DNA from: DSUN01 sp035527715
Lineage (GTDB): Bacteria; Planctomycetota; PUPC01; DSUN01
NCBI GenBank assembly: GCA_035527715.1
Contig: DATKZY010000008.1
Coordinates: forward strand, 72,926 to 136,925
Direction: 5' to 3'
Length of the DNA: 64,000 nt
The stretch's first letter is position 1. Each line of letters starts with the position of its first letter. Below, piece by piece: positions 1-7,780 of this stretch. The position numbers and the translations under genes are program-made. The notes beneath the pieces are model-generated. The model was not told the origin of the DNA and ran no database searches. It worked only from the letters and a program-made list of their open reading frames with translations.

Positions 1-48
1 AGGAGGAAGCCTCTCCGTGCCCTCAAGCCCCGTCAGGGGCGATAGACG

Positions 49-199
49 GTAGCCCACGGCGTAAGCCGTGGGAACGCCGGCATACCGTGCAGGCAAGCCC
101 CGTAGGGGCGGCAGAGCGCCAGGCGCCGAGGTCCCTGCCGCCCCTACGGGGCTGTGGGCATTGTGCCCGCCTGAACCCACGGCTCACGCCGTGGGCTAC
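49..199. repeat. Nested double palindrome (gene-free left end of window)
   Basis: The first 304 bases hold no convincing gene. They contain one palindrome nested in another. The outer arms at 49-72 and 176-199 pair at 23 of 24 positions. The inner arms at 96-114 and 135-153 are a perfect 19-bp inverted repeat built on GCCCCGTAGGGGC. The same nested layout recurs at 33841-34003, and a similar GCCCACGGC/GCCGTGGG start is seen at the right end of the window. It resembles a small non-autonomous mobile or REPIN-like element rather than a single terminator. The family name is unknown to me. Confidence 0.75.
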
Positions 200-304
200 C
201 ACCTGCCGCCCGCCCAAAGGCGGGCTGAATGCCCCTTCCCGCAAAACGGGCGCGGGTCAGCCGCAAGGCCCCGCCCACAGTGCTCCGGGATCACGGCGAG
301 TGGC

Positions 305-2446
305 TCACCCGCCGAACAAGCCCAAGAGCCACAAAAGGCCCAGGATCAATATGCTGAGGATGAACACCCGGAGAGCAGCGCCCCCCCATCGGCGCAGCCC
401 CACGCCAAAGTACCTGACCCGCCGGCCCGCGGGGTGGGACTTGGTTCCTGCAACGGGCGCGGCCATGTCCAACCCCTCCGTAGTGAACTTCCCCGTGGCG
501 CTGGCCTGCGGCATCGGCTCCGCCGGCAGGTGGGCGCCCCCCTCGCCGAGGATGCGCTGGAAGTGCAGGCGGCGCAACTCGTCCGGTGGAAGGCCCCGCT
601 CGCGGTCCTCCGGCAGCGGCTCCTCCCAGTAGACGGGGCGCACGAAGTGCTCCCTGCCCAGGCCCAGCGCGTGCTCCCACTCCTGCCGCACGAAGGGCGA
701 GCCCATCGAGTGGCGCGACCAGAAGAGCTGGAAGACGTCGGCCTCCTCGATCATCCGCGCCAGCCCCTCGCCCCACGCCTCGCCCGCGCGGAGGTCCACC
801 CAGTCGCGCAGGTACCGGTCGCCCAGCGCCGCCGCGTAGCGCTCGAATTCCGCGACGACCGCGAGGTCGTTGTGCGAGTAGGAGGCGAATATCCTGCGAT
901 ACGGGCGGCAATGCTCGGCCTTCCGCGGCTCGGCGCCCGGCCTCGACCCGGCCTGGCCGTCCACGCGGATGCTCAGCGGAATGTCGGCCAGAATGATGCT
1001 GCCGAGGAACACCGTGAGGCGCCCGCGGGCCGTCGCCCCGTCGAGCTTCGGGCTGGCGCGGAGGCGGAAGTCCACTCGGTGCACGTCCTCGACCCACAGG
1101 AACGAGCAGCGGGGCGGGTTGAACTCCACGCCCGCCATCTCGGGCACCAGCGTGATCTCGCCCTCGCGCGGCACGGCGGCGAGGCTGTCCTGCGTCACGT
1201 CGCGGTAGTCGCGGAGGCGGTCGCCGAGCGCCTTCTCGGCCTCGCTCTTCACCTTCTCGATGGGGCTCGGCTCGTCGGGCGGCGCATCGGGCGGCCGCTC
1301 GGCGAGGTGGGCGAACGCCAGCATCGTGTACCACTTGGCCGGCCTCACGGCCTCCGGGCGATACACGGTGAACTGCACGTTTTCGTCGAGGTAGGGCGGT
1401 GGATTCTCCTCGTCCGTGTCCGGCTCATCCTGATCGGTGTCTGCGCTGTCCTCGGGTGGCAAGTCCGCGTCGCCGAAGCGCACCGGCCCGCGGGGGGGCG
1501 CCGCGGCCTCTCGCATCTCGCTCCGCTGGGGCTCCTCCCACTCGGCTTGCCAGGTGGAGCTCATGCCCCCGTGCCCGAGGTGCTCGCGCAAGACGCGCAA
1601 GCGGCGCGACGCATCGCCCGCCGGCAGCACGCTCGTGAGCCGAGGGGGAGGAGACGCTTCATCATAGGTCACATACGTCAGCTTGCCGGGGCCCTTCGGC
1701 GGGCCGGGCAGCGGCAGGACCCGGCCGCCAAACCGCTCCATCACGAACGCCCATTCCCTCAGCGACGGACGCTTGGCGGGCTCGAGGTCAACCGCCTTGG
1801 CCACGAACGCGCTCAACTCGTCGGGGATTCCCGCGCGGACCTCGGCGAGCGTGCGGAAGCCGCCCGCCACGGTCTCCTGGAACTGCTCCATGAGCTGTCG
1901 TGCCCGGATCAGCCTCTCCCCACACAGGACCTCGAAGAGCGCTGCCCCGAGGGTGAACGAGTCGCTCGCCGGCGAAGGGGCTGCCGGCGACAGGAGCAGC
2001 TCCGGAGCGATGTAGCCGGGCACCCCCGCGATCTGCGGGTCGTCGGCGAGGACGATGTCAGGCGGCGTGGGAGGGAACAGCCCGACCGACCAGTCGTCGC
2101 CTTCGTGGTCGCAGCGCACCGAGTCCGACCAGCTCAGGCTTATCCCCCCGCGGAATAGCACCTGGTGCAGGTAGGCCAGGGCCTCGGCCAGCGTGAGCAC
2201 GAGCGAGCAGGCCAGGGGCAGGTTGTCCCTTGCGGCGTCGGAGACCCGCGAGGGGCGGAGCCAGTTCCCGCCCGTCGCCTGCCGCACGAGCACCCAGCGG
2301 CCCTGCTCGTTGGTGAGCACGTCGAACACCCGCAGGAGCGAGGGATGTGCGAGCGCCGTCACCCTGCGCGCGTAGTCCGCCAGCCACGAGCGGTCCAACG
2401 GCTTCCAGAAGGCGCTCTCCCGCTGGAACTCGAGTTCCACCTGCAT
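305..2446 (-). CDS. Pseudokinase-TIR domain protein with C-terminal membrane anchor
   Basis: This 713-residue protein is read from ATG 2446, which has the strong ribosome site AAAGGGAG; a GTG 10 codons upstream has none. Residues of about 20-260 follow the protein-kinase fold (a segment reading VPGYIAPELL resembles the activation-loop end). The HRD and DFG catalytic motifs are absent, so it is probably a pseudokinase. An acidic linker (DTDQDEPDTDEE) follows, then a beta-rich stretch starting ENVQFTVYRP. A TIR domain lies at about 516-630, with IFASYSHND at its first strand and SPFVRQEWEHAL holding a glutamate (about E589) near where TIR NADases keep theirs. A hydrophobic helix ends the chain at about 690-713, as in a tail-anchored protein with the TIR facing the cytoplasm. 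TIR proteins can hydrolyse NAD in immunity or act as scaffolds; which applies here is unknown. No partner gene is adjacent. Confidence 0.85.
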   Translation of the reverse strand: MQVELEFQRESAFWKPLDRSWLADYARRVTALAHPSLLRVFDVLTNEQGRWVLVRQATGGNWLRPSRVSDAARDNLPLACSLVLTLAEALAYLHQVLFRGGISLSWSDSVRCDHEGDDWSVGLFPPTPPDIVLADDPQIAGVPGYIAPELLLSPAAPSPASDSFTLGAALFEVLCGERLIRARQLMEQFQETVAGGFRTLAEVRAGIPDELSAFVAKAVDLEPAKRPSLREWAFVMERFGGRVLPLPGPPKGPGKLTYVTYDEASPPPRLTSVLPAGDASRRLRVLREHLGHGGMSSTWQAEWEEPQRSEMREAAAPPRGPVRFGDADLPPEDSADTDQDEPDTDEENPPPYLDENVQFTVYRPEAVRPAKWYTMLAFAHLAERPPDAPPDEPSPIEKVKSEAEKALGDRLRDYRDVTQDSLAAVPREGEITLVPEMAGVEFNPPRCSFLWVEDVHRVDFRLRASPKLDGATARGRLTVFLGSIILADIPLSIRVDGQAGSRPGAEPRKAEHCRPYRRIFASYSHNDLAVVAEFERYAAALGDRYLRDWVDLRAGEAWGEGLARMIEEADVFQLFWSRHSMGSPFVRQEWEHALGLGREHFVRPVYWEEPLPEDRERGLPPDELRRLHFQRILGEGGAHLPAEPMPQASATGKFTTEGLDMAAPVAGTKSHPAGRRVRYFGVGLRRWGGAALRVFILSILILGLLWLLGLFGG

Positions 2447-2496
2447 CTTCGCTCCCTTTGGCGCAGCGACTGCCACGCTGCTTCCTCGGCAGGCCG

Positions 2497-2525
2497 ATGG
2501 TACAGCCCGGGGACCCGCGAGTCAA
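2497..2525 (-). promoter_or_regulatory. Sigma-70-like promoter of the TIR gene
   Basis: On the minus strand TTGACT (2525-2520) and TACCAT (2502-2497) are separated by 17 bases. Transcription would start near 2490, giving a leader of about 45 bases before ATG 2446. Found by eye. Confidence 0.5.
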
Positions 2526-2575
2526 GCCCTTGCGCCGAGTGTGGCCCCCAGTTCCAGTAGACTCCGCATTGCAGG

Positions 2576-2652
2576 GGGAAAAGACACCCGCTGTCTTTTG
2601 CCGGAACGGCCCTGCGGGTGCTTCGCACAAAAGACAGCGGGTGTCTTTTCCC
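2576..2652. repeat. Perfect 25-bp inverted repeat between divergent genes
   Basis: Arms at 2576-2600 and 2628-2652 are perfect 25-bp reverse complements, with a 27-base spacer. Each arm is itself partly palindromic (AAAAGACACCC and a GTCTTTT end). It lies between the TIR gene promoter and the small membrane-protein gene, so it could affect both. REP-type elements linked to RAYT transposases have this kind of layout; no transposase is in the window. Confidence 0.8.
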
Positions 2653-2701
2653 AGCTTGCGCCGTGGTGGCGATTGTGGTAGAGGAGTGGCGGAGGTGCGG
2701 C

Positions 2702-3118
2702 ATGCCGAGCACGGCCGAGCGGCTTCTCGCGTTGCTCCTGCGGGTGATGGGGGCGGTGGAGGCCCTCGCCATCTTCCCCGCGGTGATGCCGCGGAGCTGG
2801 ATGGCGACGGTCCACGAGCACATCGGCCTGGGGCCGTTCCCCGAGGGGCCGGTCGTCGAGTACCTCGCCCGGTCGCTGGCGGCCCTCTACGCGGTGAACG
2901 GCGGGCTGATGCTCCTGCTGTCCACCGACGTGCGGCGCTACGCCGCCCTGGTCACCTTTTCCGCGTCCGCCGCGGTGGCCGTGGGGCTTCTGCTCCTCGC
3001 AACCGATCTGTCGGTGGGCATGCCCTGGTGGTGGACGGCGGGCGAGGGGCCCTACCTGATGGCCTTCGGAGCCCTGCTCCTCGCGCTGCAATGGGTGGCG
3101 CGGAGGCGGGCGCCGTAG
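2702..3118 (+). CDS. Small integral membrane protein of unknown function
   Basis: The start is ATG 2702 with GGAGGT seven bases upstream; an in-frame ATG at 2618 lies inside the inverted repeat and is unlikely. The 138-residue product has about four hydrophobic segments (near residues 8-25, 55-75, 80-100 and 112-132), ends in a basic RRR tail and has no signal-peptide cleavage site I can see. It resembles small four-helix proteins of the DoxX type in size and spacing only. I do not recognise a family. It stands alone, divergent from the TIR gene. Confidence 0.7.
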   Translation: MPSTAERLLALLLRVMGAVEALAIFPAVMPRSWMATVHEHIGLGPFPEGPVVEYLARSLAALYAVNGGLMLLLSTDVRRYAALVTFSASAAVAVGLLLLATDLSVGMPWWWTAGEGPYLMAFGALLLALQWVARRRAP

Positions 3119-3169
3119 CCCTGGCCCGCATCTCTCACCACCTCCTGTGGGAATGCGCCAATAGCCGTG

Positions 3170-3347
3170 TCATTCCGAGCCTGTCGAGGAAGCTCTCAAG
3201 GAGGGCGACCGACGTGACGGAGCGCACCGTGCCGCCGGGGCCTGTCCCCTGAAAGGTGCTTCGGCAAGCTCAGCATGACAGATTGGGGCCGCCTCCCGCA
3301 TCGCGCACGCGCATGTGGTGAGAAATGCCACAGGCAGGATGCCTGTG
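3170..3347. repeat. Repeat-derived non-coding stretch with CACAGGCA hairpin
   Basis: The 418 bases between 3118 and 3537 contain no gene. The segment 3170-3281 starts with a TCATTCCGAGCCTGTCGAG-type end and finishes with its approximate inverted partner (GGCAAGCTCAGCATGACA). The hairpin CACAGGCA-GGA-TGCCTGTG follows at 3329-3347. The same hairpin with a TCT loop recurs at 62381-62399, so it is a dispersed repeat. Short ORFs reading through it are artefacts. Confidence 0.6.
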
Positions 3348-3416
3348 CCACCTCTTGGGAAGTGGCGGTGGCACGGGCTTCCTGCCCCACGGGCCTCCAT
3401 CGAGGCGCGAAGTCGC

Positions 3417-3444
3417 TTGCATTCCCTCCGCCGGCTGCTATACT
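3417..3444 (+). promoter_or_regulatory. Sigma-70-like promoter of the PEP-CTERM gene
   Basis: TTGCAT (3417-3422) and TATACT (3439-3444) are separated by 16 bases. The predicted start near 3451 gives a leader of about 85 bases with two short GC hairpins before ATG 3537. Confidence 0.5.
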
Positions 3445-3536
3445 GACTCGCGTCGCGAGAGGGATGTTCCTTTCCGCGCCCCGCCTGGCCAGCAGGCGTG
3501 GGGATCGGCCCGCGCAGCACTTCAGGAGGCACGACG

Positions 3537-4793
3537 ATGAAGGCACCGTGCGAGCGTTGGTTTCTGGGGCTTCTTGTGGCCATCGTGGTGGCGAGCCCGG
3601 CCAGTGCCGCATTGGGTGCGCCCATCATCACAGTGGCCAGCGACGAAGGCGAGACGACCGACCTCTTCGACGTGGCCCAGAAGGGCGCCCCGGGAAGGTC
3701 CACCAACGTCGTGAACGTAGACTTCCGCATCCGGAAGATGCTCGGCTACTCCGCAGCCGGCGGGGAGACCACTCGAGCGATCTTCAACGACGGCAACGGC
3801 GGGGGCGGGTTTGTGGACTACGCTTACTTCAGCACCTATGCGCCGGTGGACCTGACAAGCTACCGGCTGCGGCTCAATGAGGACAGCGCCGATCGGTCGC
3901 GCTCCGCCAGGAGTGCCCGGCTCTACGCCAGCACCACGGGGCTCAGCGGCAGCTTCGTCAAGATCTCCGACACCCAGCCGACCTACCCCAACATGTACCC
4001 CTACGACACCAATTTCGGCTCCCACGGGATCGCCGTGAGCGACACGCTTTCGCCGGCCGCCACGGCGCAGTTCTTCCTGCTCCAGGTCACCCGGAACTCC
4101 AACGGCCCGCGGGTCGTCGAGCTCGATGGCTTCGGGACCAGCCATCTTACCGCAAACTACGCGGTGGACACCGTGCTCCTCAACGCCGCGACGAACCTCC
4201 TCTCCGAAGGCGACGAGGCCCCCGGCTACTCCACGAACTTCACGGTCAGCAGCAAGGTTTCGGGGACAGATACCCCCGAGGACGCCTTCGGGAACAACAA
4301 TGGCGCCGTCGAGGGGGCCAGCTTCATCTTCGGCGACGGCCGCACGGCGGACAACGGCGACGCCACCATGGGGAACGGCGGCGAGTCCGTGGACTGGCTC
4401 CAGTGGACCACCACCATGCCGGTCGGCATCGCCGGCTACGAGATTATTCTGGGGAGCGAGGGCCCTACCGCGTTCAACCGCGGCGCCGAGCTGGTCCGCT
4501 TCTTCATTGACGGCGTCCAGCGCGACTTCTTCGACGCCAACGCCAGCGAAAGCGCGATCGTCCGCCTCCTGAGCTTCACGGACCCTAACGTGGGCTCCCT
4601 CACTGGAAGCACCTTCCGGCTGGAGTTCACCCATTCATCGGGACAAGGGGTCAGGCTCGCGGAGTTCAACGCGGTCGTCGCTTTGTATGTCATCCCCGAG
4701 CCGAGCGCCCTCGCCCTCCTCGCCCTGGGCGGCCTGGGGCTCTGGCGCCGCCGCCGCAAGCCGGCGTCGGCACCTCATCGCAGCATGCGGTAG
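3537..4793 (+). CDS. PEP-CTERM sorting-signal exported protein
   Basis: The ATG at 3537 follows CAGGAGG; 418 residues. It opens with a signal peptide (MKAPCERWFLGLLVAIVVAS then ASAALGA) and ends with the classic PEP-CTERM tripartite tail: VIPEPSALALLALGGLGLW followed by RRRRK. The body is Ser/Thr/Asn-rich and beta-rich, with no enzyme motif that I recognise. PEP-CTERM proteins are taken to be processed at the inner membrane by an exosortase and released or anchored in the envelope or extracellular matrix. No exosortase is in this window. About 18 residues follow the basic cluster, a slightly longer tail than usual. Confidence 0.9.
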   Translation: MKAPCERWFLGLLVAIVVASPASAALGAPIITVASDEGETTDLFDVAQKGAPGRSTNVVNVDFRIRKMLGYSAAGGETTRAIFNDGNGGGGFVDYAYFSTYAPVDLTSYRLRLNEDSADRSRSARSARLYASTTGLSGSFVKISDTQPTYPNMYPYDTNFGSHGIAVSDTLSPAATAQFFLLQVTRNSNGPRVVELDGFGTSHLTANYAVDTVLLNAATNLLSEGDEAPGYSTNFTVSSKVSGTDTPEDAFGNNNGAVEGASFIFGDGRTADNGDATMGNGGESVDWLQWTTTMPVGIAGYEIILGSEGPTAFNRGAELVRFFIDGVQRDFFDANASESAIVRLLSFTDPNVGSLTGSTFRLEFTHSSGQGVRLAEFNAVVALYVIPEPSALALLALGGLGLWRRRRKPASAPHRSMR

Positions 4794-4868
4794 ATGCCGG
4801 GCGGCACGTTCCTGAACGAGCCGGCGGCAGGGTGGTAGGATCCCGGCACCTTTCTTGGAGGCCACGAG

Positions 4869-5840
4869 ATGCTCACGTCGGCAGAGGTGAAGGCGGCGGC
4901 CAGGGAGTGCGGCGCCGACCTGGTCGGGATCGGCTCGATGGACCGCTTCGAGGGCGCACCCATGCAGTTCGATCCCCGCTACATCTTCCCGGAGGCGAAG
5001 GCCATCATCGGCCTCGGCTTTCGCATCCACAGGGGGCTGTTCCGCGGGATCGAGGAGGGCACGCTGTTCTCGGCCTACCCGACCCTGGGCTATGCGTGCA
5101 TCAACGACGTGCAGGCCCCGCTCGCGCTCCGCGAGCTGGGGAGCTTCCTGGAGGACAATGGCTACGAGGCGGTGCTCTACCAGAACACGATGGTGCGCCT
5201 GGGCTGCGGCGTGGGCCAGGCCGTGGCGCCCGACAAGCCGAAGCCCGACGTGTTCCTCCACTTCCGCATCGCCGCCTTCCTGTGCGGCATGGGCGAGATC
5301 GGCTACAGCAAGGTCTTCCTGACGCCCGAGTTCGGGCCGCGCCAGCGCTTCGCCTTCATCCTCACCGACGCGCCGCTCGAGCCCGACCCGCTCTTCGAGG
5401 GCAAGCTGTGCGACCGCTGCATGAGCTGCGTGCGCGACTGCCCCGCCGGCGCCATCTCCGGCGACCGAACGGTCAAGGTCACCCTCGCGGGGCGACAGGT
5501 CGAGTGGGGCGAGCTGGACCTCACGAAGTGCGCCGCCGTGTACCAGGCCGGCACCCCCGAGTACAGCCCCTTCATGACCGAGGAGGTCGCCGACGCGATG
5601 CGAACCGTCCTCGAATCGGGCCAGGACCCGACCGGCCACGGCATCTGGAGCTTCATCAAGGAGAAGATGCCCTACAGCCGCAACGCCTGGGAGAGCTACC
5701 ACCACCCCGCGTGCATCTGCGGCGCGCGCGGCTGCATGCGCGCCTGCATGATCCACCTCGAGGAGAAGGAGCGGATTCAGAACCGCTTCCATCACCCCTT
5801 CCGCAAGCGCGAGCCGTGGCGCCTCGCCGGCCCACGATAG
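4869..5840 (+). CDS. QueG-like 4Fe-4S protein (epoxyqueuosine-reductase-related)
   Basis: This is a 323-residue cytoplasmic protein starting with MLTSAEVKAAARECGADLVG, typical of the corrinoid-binding N-terminal part of QueG-like reductases. A ferredoxin motif CDRCMSCVRDCP lies at about 182-193. A second cysteine cluster, CICGARGCMRAC, sits near residues 283-294. True QueG carries two CxxCxxCxxxCP clusters and C-terminal HEAT repeats. Here the second cluster is atypical and no HEAT repeats are present, so it is probably one of the QueG-like proteins of unknown substrate common in anaerobes, not the tRNA enzyme. GGAGGCCACGAG precedes the ATG. Confidence 0.7.
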   Translation: MLTSAEVKAAARECGADLVGIGSMDRFEGAPMQFDPRYIFPEAKAIIGLGFRIHRGLFRGIEEGTLFSAYPTLGYACINDVQAPLALRELGSFLEDNGYEAVLYQNTMVRLGCGVGQAVAPDKPKPDVFLHFRIAAFLCGMGEIGYSKVFLTPEFGPRQRFAFILTDAPLEPDPLFEGKLCDRCMSCVRDCPAGAISGDRTVKVTLAGRQVEWGELDLTKCAAVYQAGTPEYSPFMTEEVADAMRTVLESGQDPTGHGIWSFIKEKMPYSRNAWESYHHPACICGARGCMRACMIHLEEKERIQNRFHHPFRKREPWRLAGPR

Positions 5841-5862
5841 CCCGCGGCGCAAGCAGCCAACA

Positions 5863-5978
5863 ACCACGGAGACACGGAGAACACGGAGAATGCACGGGAA
5901 AGCGCGAATCGGGGTTGCGGCCCAACCGCCGGCTGGGTTCTCCTCTTGCTCTCTCCGTGCTCTCCGTGTCTCCGTGGT
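5863..5978. repeat. Long inverted repeat of the ACCACGGAGACACGGAGA type
   Basis: Arms at 5863-5889 and 5952-5978 match at 26 of 27 positions, with a 62-base centre. Each arm is made of degenerate CACGGAGA units. It sits directly after the QueG-like gene and covers the start of the next reading frame. This is a dispersed repeat type in the genome, not a normal terminator. Confidence 0.85.
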
Positions 5979-7044
5979 GATTCTCTCTTCCTGCCTCCTC
6001 ACGGCCCAGGGAGCTACACCCGTGGAGCGCAAGACCGAGGTCTCGATTCGCGGCGACGCGTTCCTCATCAACGGCCAGCCCACCTATGCGGGCCGAACGT
6101 GGCAGGGGAAGAAGATCGAAGGGCTCCTCCTCAACTCCCGCATGGTCCAGGGCATCTTCGACGACCTGAATCCCGAGACGGTGTCGAAGTGGGCCTATCC
6201 CGACACGGGGAAGTGGGACCCCGAGCGGAACACCCGCGAGTTCGTCGCGGCCATGCCCGAGTGGCGGCGGCACGGGCTGCTGGCCTTCACGATCAACCTC
6301 CAGGGCGGCAGCCCCCAGGGCTATTCGCGCGAGCAGCCCTGGCACAACTCCGCCCTCACCGAGGCGGGCGACCTGCGCCCCGACTACATGGCACGCCTCG
6401 AGCGCGTCCTCGACCGCGCCGACGAGTTGGGCATGGTCGCCATCCTCGGCGTCTTCTACTTCGGCCAGGACCAGCGGGTGAGGGACGAGGCGGCCGTGAA
6501 ACGCGCCCTCGACAATGCCGTGGACTGGCTGTTCGACCACAGCTATCGCAATATCCTGCTCGAAGTGAACAACGAATGCGACGTGGCCCGCTACGACCAC
6601 GACATCCTGCGGCCGGGCCGCGTCCACGAGCTGATCGAGCGGGTGAAGTCCCGCATGCGCGACGGGCGGCGATTGCTCGTCGGCACCAGCTACGGCGGGG
6701 GCAGCATTCCGAGGGAAAACGTCGTGAGGGCCTCCGACTTCCTCCTCATCCACGGCAACGGCGTCGGCGACCCCGCCCGCATCGCCGACATGGTTCGCCG
6801 CACCCGCAAGGTCCCCGGCTACCGCCCGATGCCCATCCTCTTCAACGAGGACGACCATTTCGACTTCGACAAGCCGGCCAGCAACTTCGTCGCGGCCATT
6901 GGCGAGTATGCCTCCTGGGGCTACTTCGACCCTGGCGCCAGCAACTACCGCGACGGCTACCAATGCCCCCCCACCAACTGGACCCTCTCCACCCCCCGCA
7001 AGCGGGCGTTCTTCGCGAAGCTGAAGGAAATCACGGGGGAGTGA
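5890..7044 (+). CDS. Exported glycoside-hydrolase-like protein (TIM barrel, clan A type)
   Basis: The frame opens at ATG 5890 (384 residues), but the first 28 codons lie inside the 5863-5978 inverted repeat. GTG codons at 5974 and 5977 would give a short signal-like start (VILSSCLLTAQGA). Neither has a ribosome site, so the true start is uncertain. The mature part carries the clan-A layout: an Asn-Glu pair in LLEVNNECD (about E229) as acid/base and a second Glu in ILFNEDDHF (about E320) as nucleophile, about 90 residues apart, as retaining glycosidases require. The substrate cannot be read from sequence. It may lack a working start because of the repeat. Confidence 0.7.
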   Translation: MHGKARIGVAAQPPAGFSSCSLRALRVSVVILSSCLLTAQGATPVERKTEVSIRGDAFLINGQPTYAGRTWQGKKIEGLLLNSRMVQGIFDDLNPETVSKWAYPDTGKWDPERNTREFVAAMPEWRRHGLLAFTINLQGGSPQGYSREQPWHNSALTEAGDLRPDYMARLERVLDRADELGMVAILGVFYFGQDQRVRDEAAVKRALDNAVDWLFDHSYRNILLEVNNECDVARYDHDILRPGRVHELIERVKSRMRDGRRLLVGTSYGGGSIPRENVVRASDFLLIHGNGVGDPARIADMVRRTRKVPGYRPMPILFNEDDHFDFDKPASNFVAAIGEYASWGYFDPGASNYRDGYQCPPTNWTLSTPRKRAFFAKLKEITGE

Positions 7045-7186
7045 GCCAGCGGCTCGGCGGCGGTTCTCACTTGCTTTCCGCTTCTTGCTGAGGCATGATG
7101 AATGGTGGATGTGAATGCGGCGAGGCGGGCCCTGGCCGCTCACCGATTCCGGTTATGAAGCAGGGCTGCGTGCGAGGCCAGCAGAG

Positions 7187-7444
7187 ATGAGACAGATCAA
7201 GATCGTGCTCAAGAAGCACGCCGATGGCTATGTGGCCTATCCCGTGGGCATCCAGGGGGTGGTCGTGGGCGAGGGCGACACTTACGAAGAGGCCCTCCAG
7301 GACGTGCAGTCGGCCATCAAGTTCCACGTCGAGACCTTCGGCCCCGGCGTTCTCGAAGGCGAAGAAGGACCTGTGCTGGAGAAGCTCTTCGCGGAGATTG
7401 CCCTGCCGAAGGCCCTCGGTCGCAAGCTGGCCGTGGCGCCGTGA
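7187..7444 (+). CDS. HicB-family small protein, orphan
   Basis: An 85-residue protein starting at ATG 7187 (MRQIKIVLKKHADGYVAYPV). The DGYVAYPVGIQGVVVGEGDTYEEALQDVQSA pattern fits the HicB fold: a partial RNase H-like beta-alpha unit that masks a HicA mRNA interferase. There is no C-terminal DNA-binding helix and no HicA gene on either side, so it is an orphan antitoxin-like protein or a stand-alone HicB-like regulator. The ribosome site is weak (GAGGCCAGCAGAG). Confidence 0.7.
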   Translation: MRQIKIVLKKHADGYVAYPVGIQGVVVGEGDTYEEALQDVQSAIKFHVETFGPGVLEGEEGPVLEKLFAEIALPKALGRKLAVAP

Positions 7445-7560
7445 TTCGGCTCAGCCGTTCAACTCAGTACAGGCACCGGCACAGTCAAGCTGGCGCGGTA
7501 TGGGGCGCATGGCCCCCAATCCTGGCGGTTGCCGTCGGGGAGCCATGCAGACCATGCCCG

Positions 7561-7768
7561 CTGCCTATCTGTATCACCCCAGGGAGGGGGAAAGTGATAC
7601 AGATAGGCAGGAACGGCCCCGGAAGCCCCCGAACCGCCAAAGCGCCGATCTGTATCACCCCCTGGGGGGAGGGAAGTGATACAGATAGGCGGGAAACGCC
7701 GTAAAGCGGCCCGAATCGCCAAAGCGCCGATCTGTATCACCTCGCGGAGCGGGGAGTGGTGATACAGT
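7561..7768. repeat. Tandem array of three ~82-nt hairpin repeats
   Basis: Three copies of an 82-83-base unit lie in the gap between convergent genes. Each contains a hairpin built on CTGTATCAC/GTGATACAG. The first stem is 17 perfect pairs (7561-7577 with 7594-7610). The second is 14 of 15 (7644-7658 with 7676-7690). The third is 9 core pairs (7732-7740 with 7759-7767). The unit joints share GAATCGCCAAAGCGCC-like sequence, so the tandem duplication includes the spacers. The loops differ and are G-rich. It could act as a two-way terminator. A CRISPR is excluded by unit size and lack of spacers. Confidence 0.85.
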
Positions 7769-7780
7769 TGGGCGGCGGGG

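Noticed and set aside
3275..3880. ORF through the CACAGGCA repeat
   Set aside because: Composition comes from dispersed repeats and conflicts with the PEP-CTERM gene frame.
4869..5840. True tRNA epoxyqueuosine reductase QueG
   Set aside because: The second Fe-S motif is atypical and the HEAT-repeat C-terminus is absent, so only QueG-like is claimed.
7561..7768. CRISPR-like array
   Set aside because: Only three units of 82 bases with similar spacers; no cas genes and no unique spacers.
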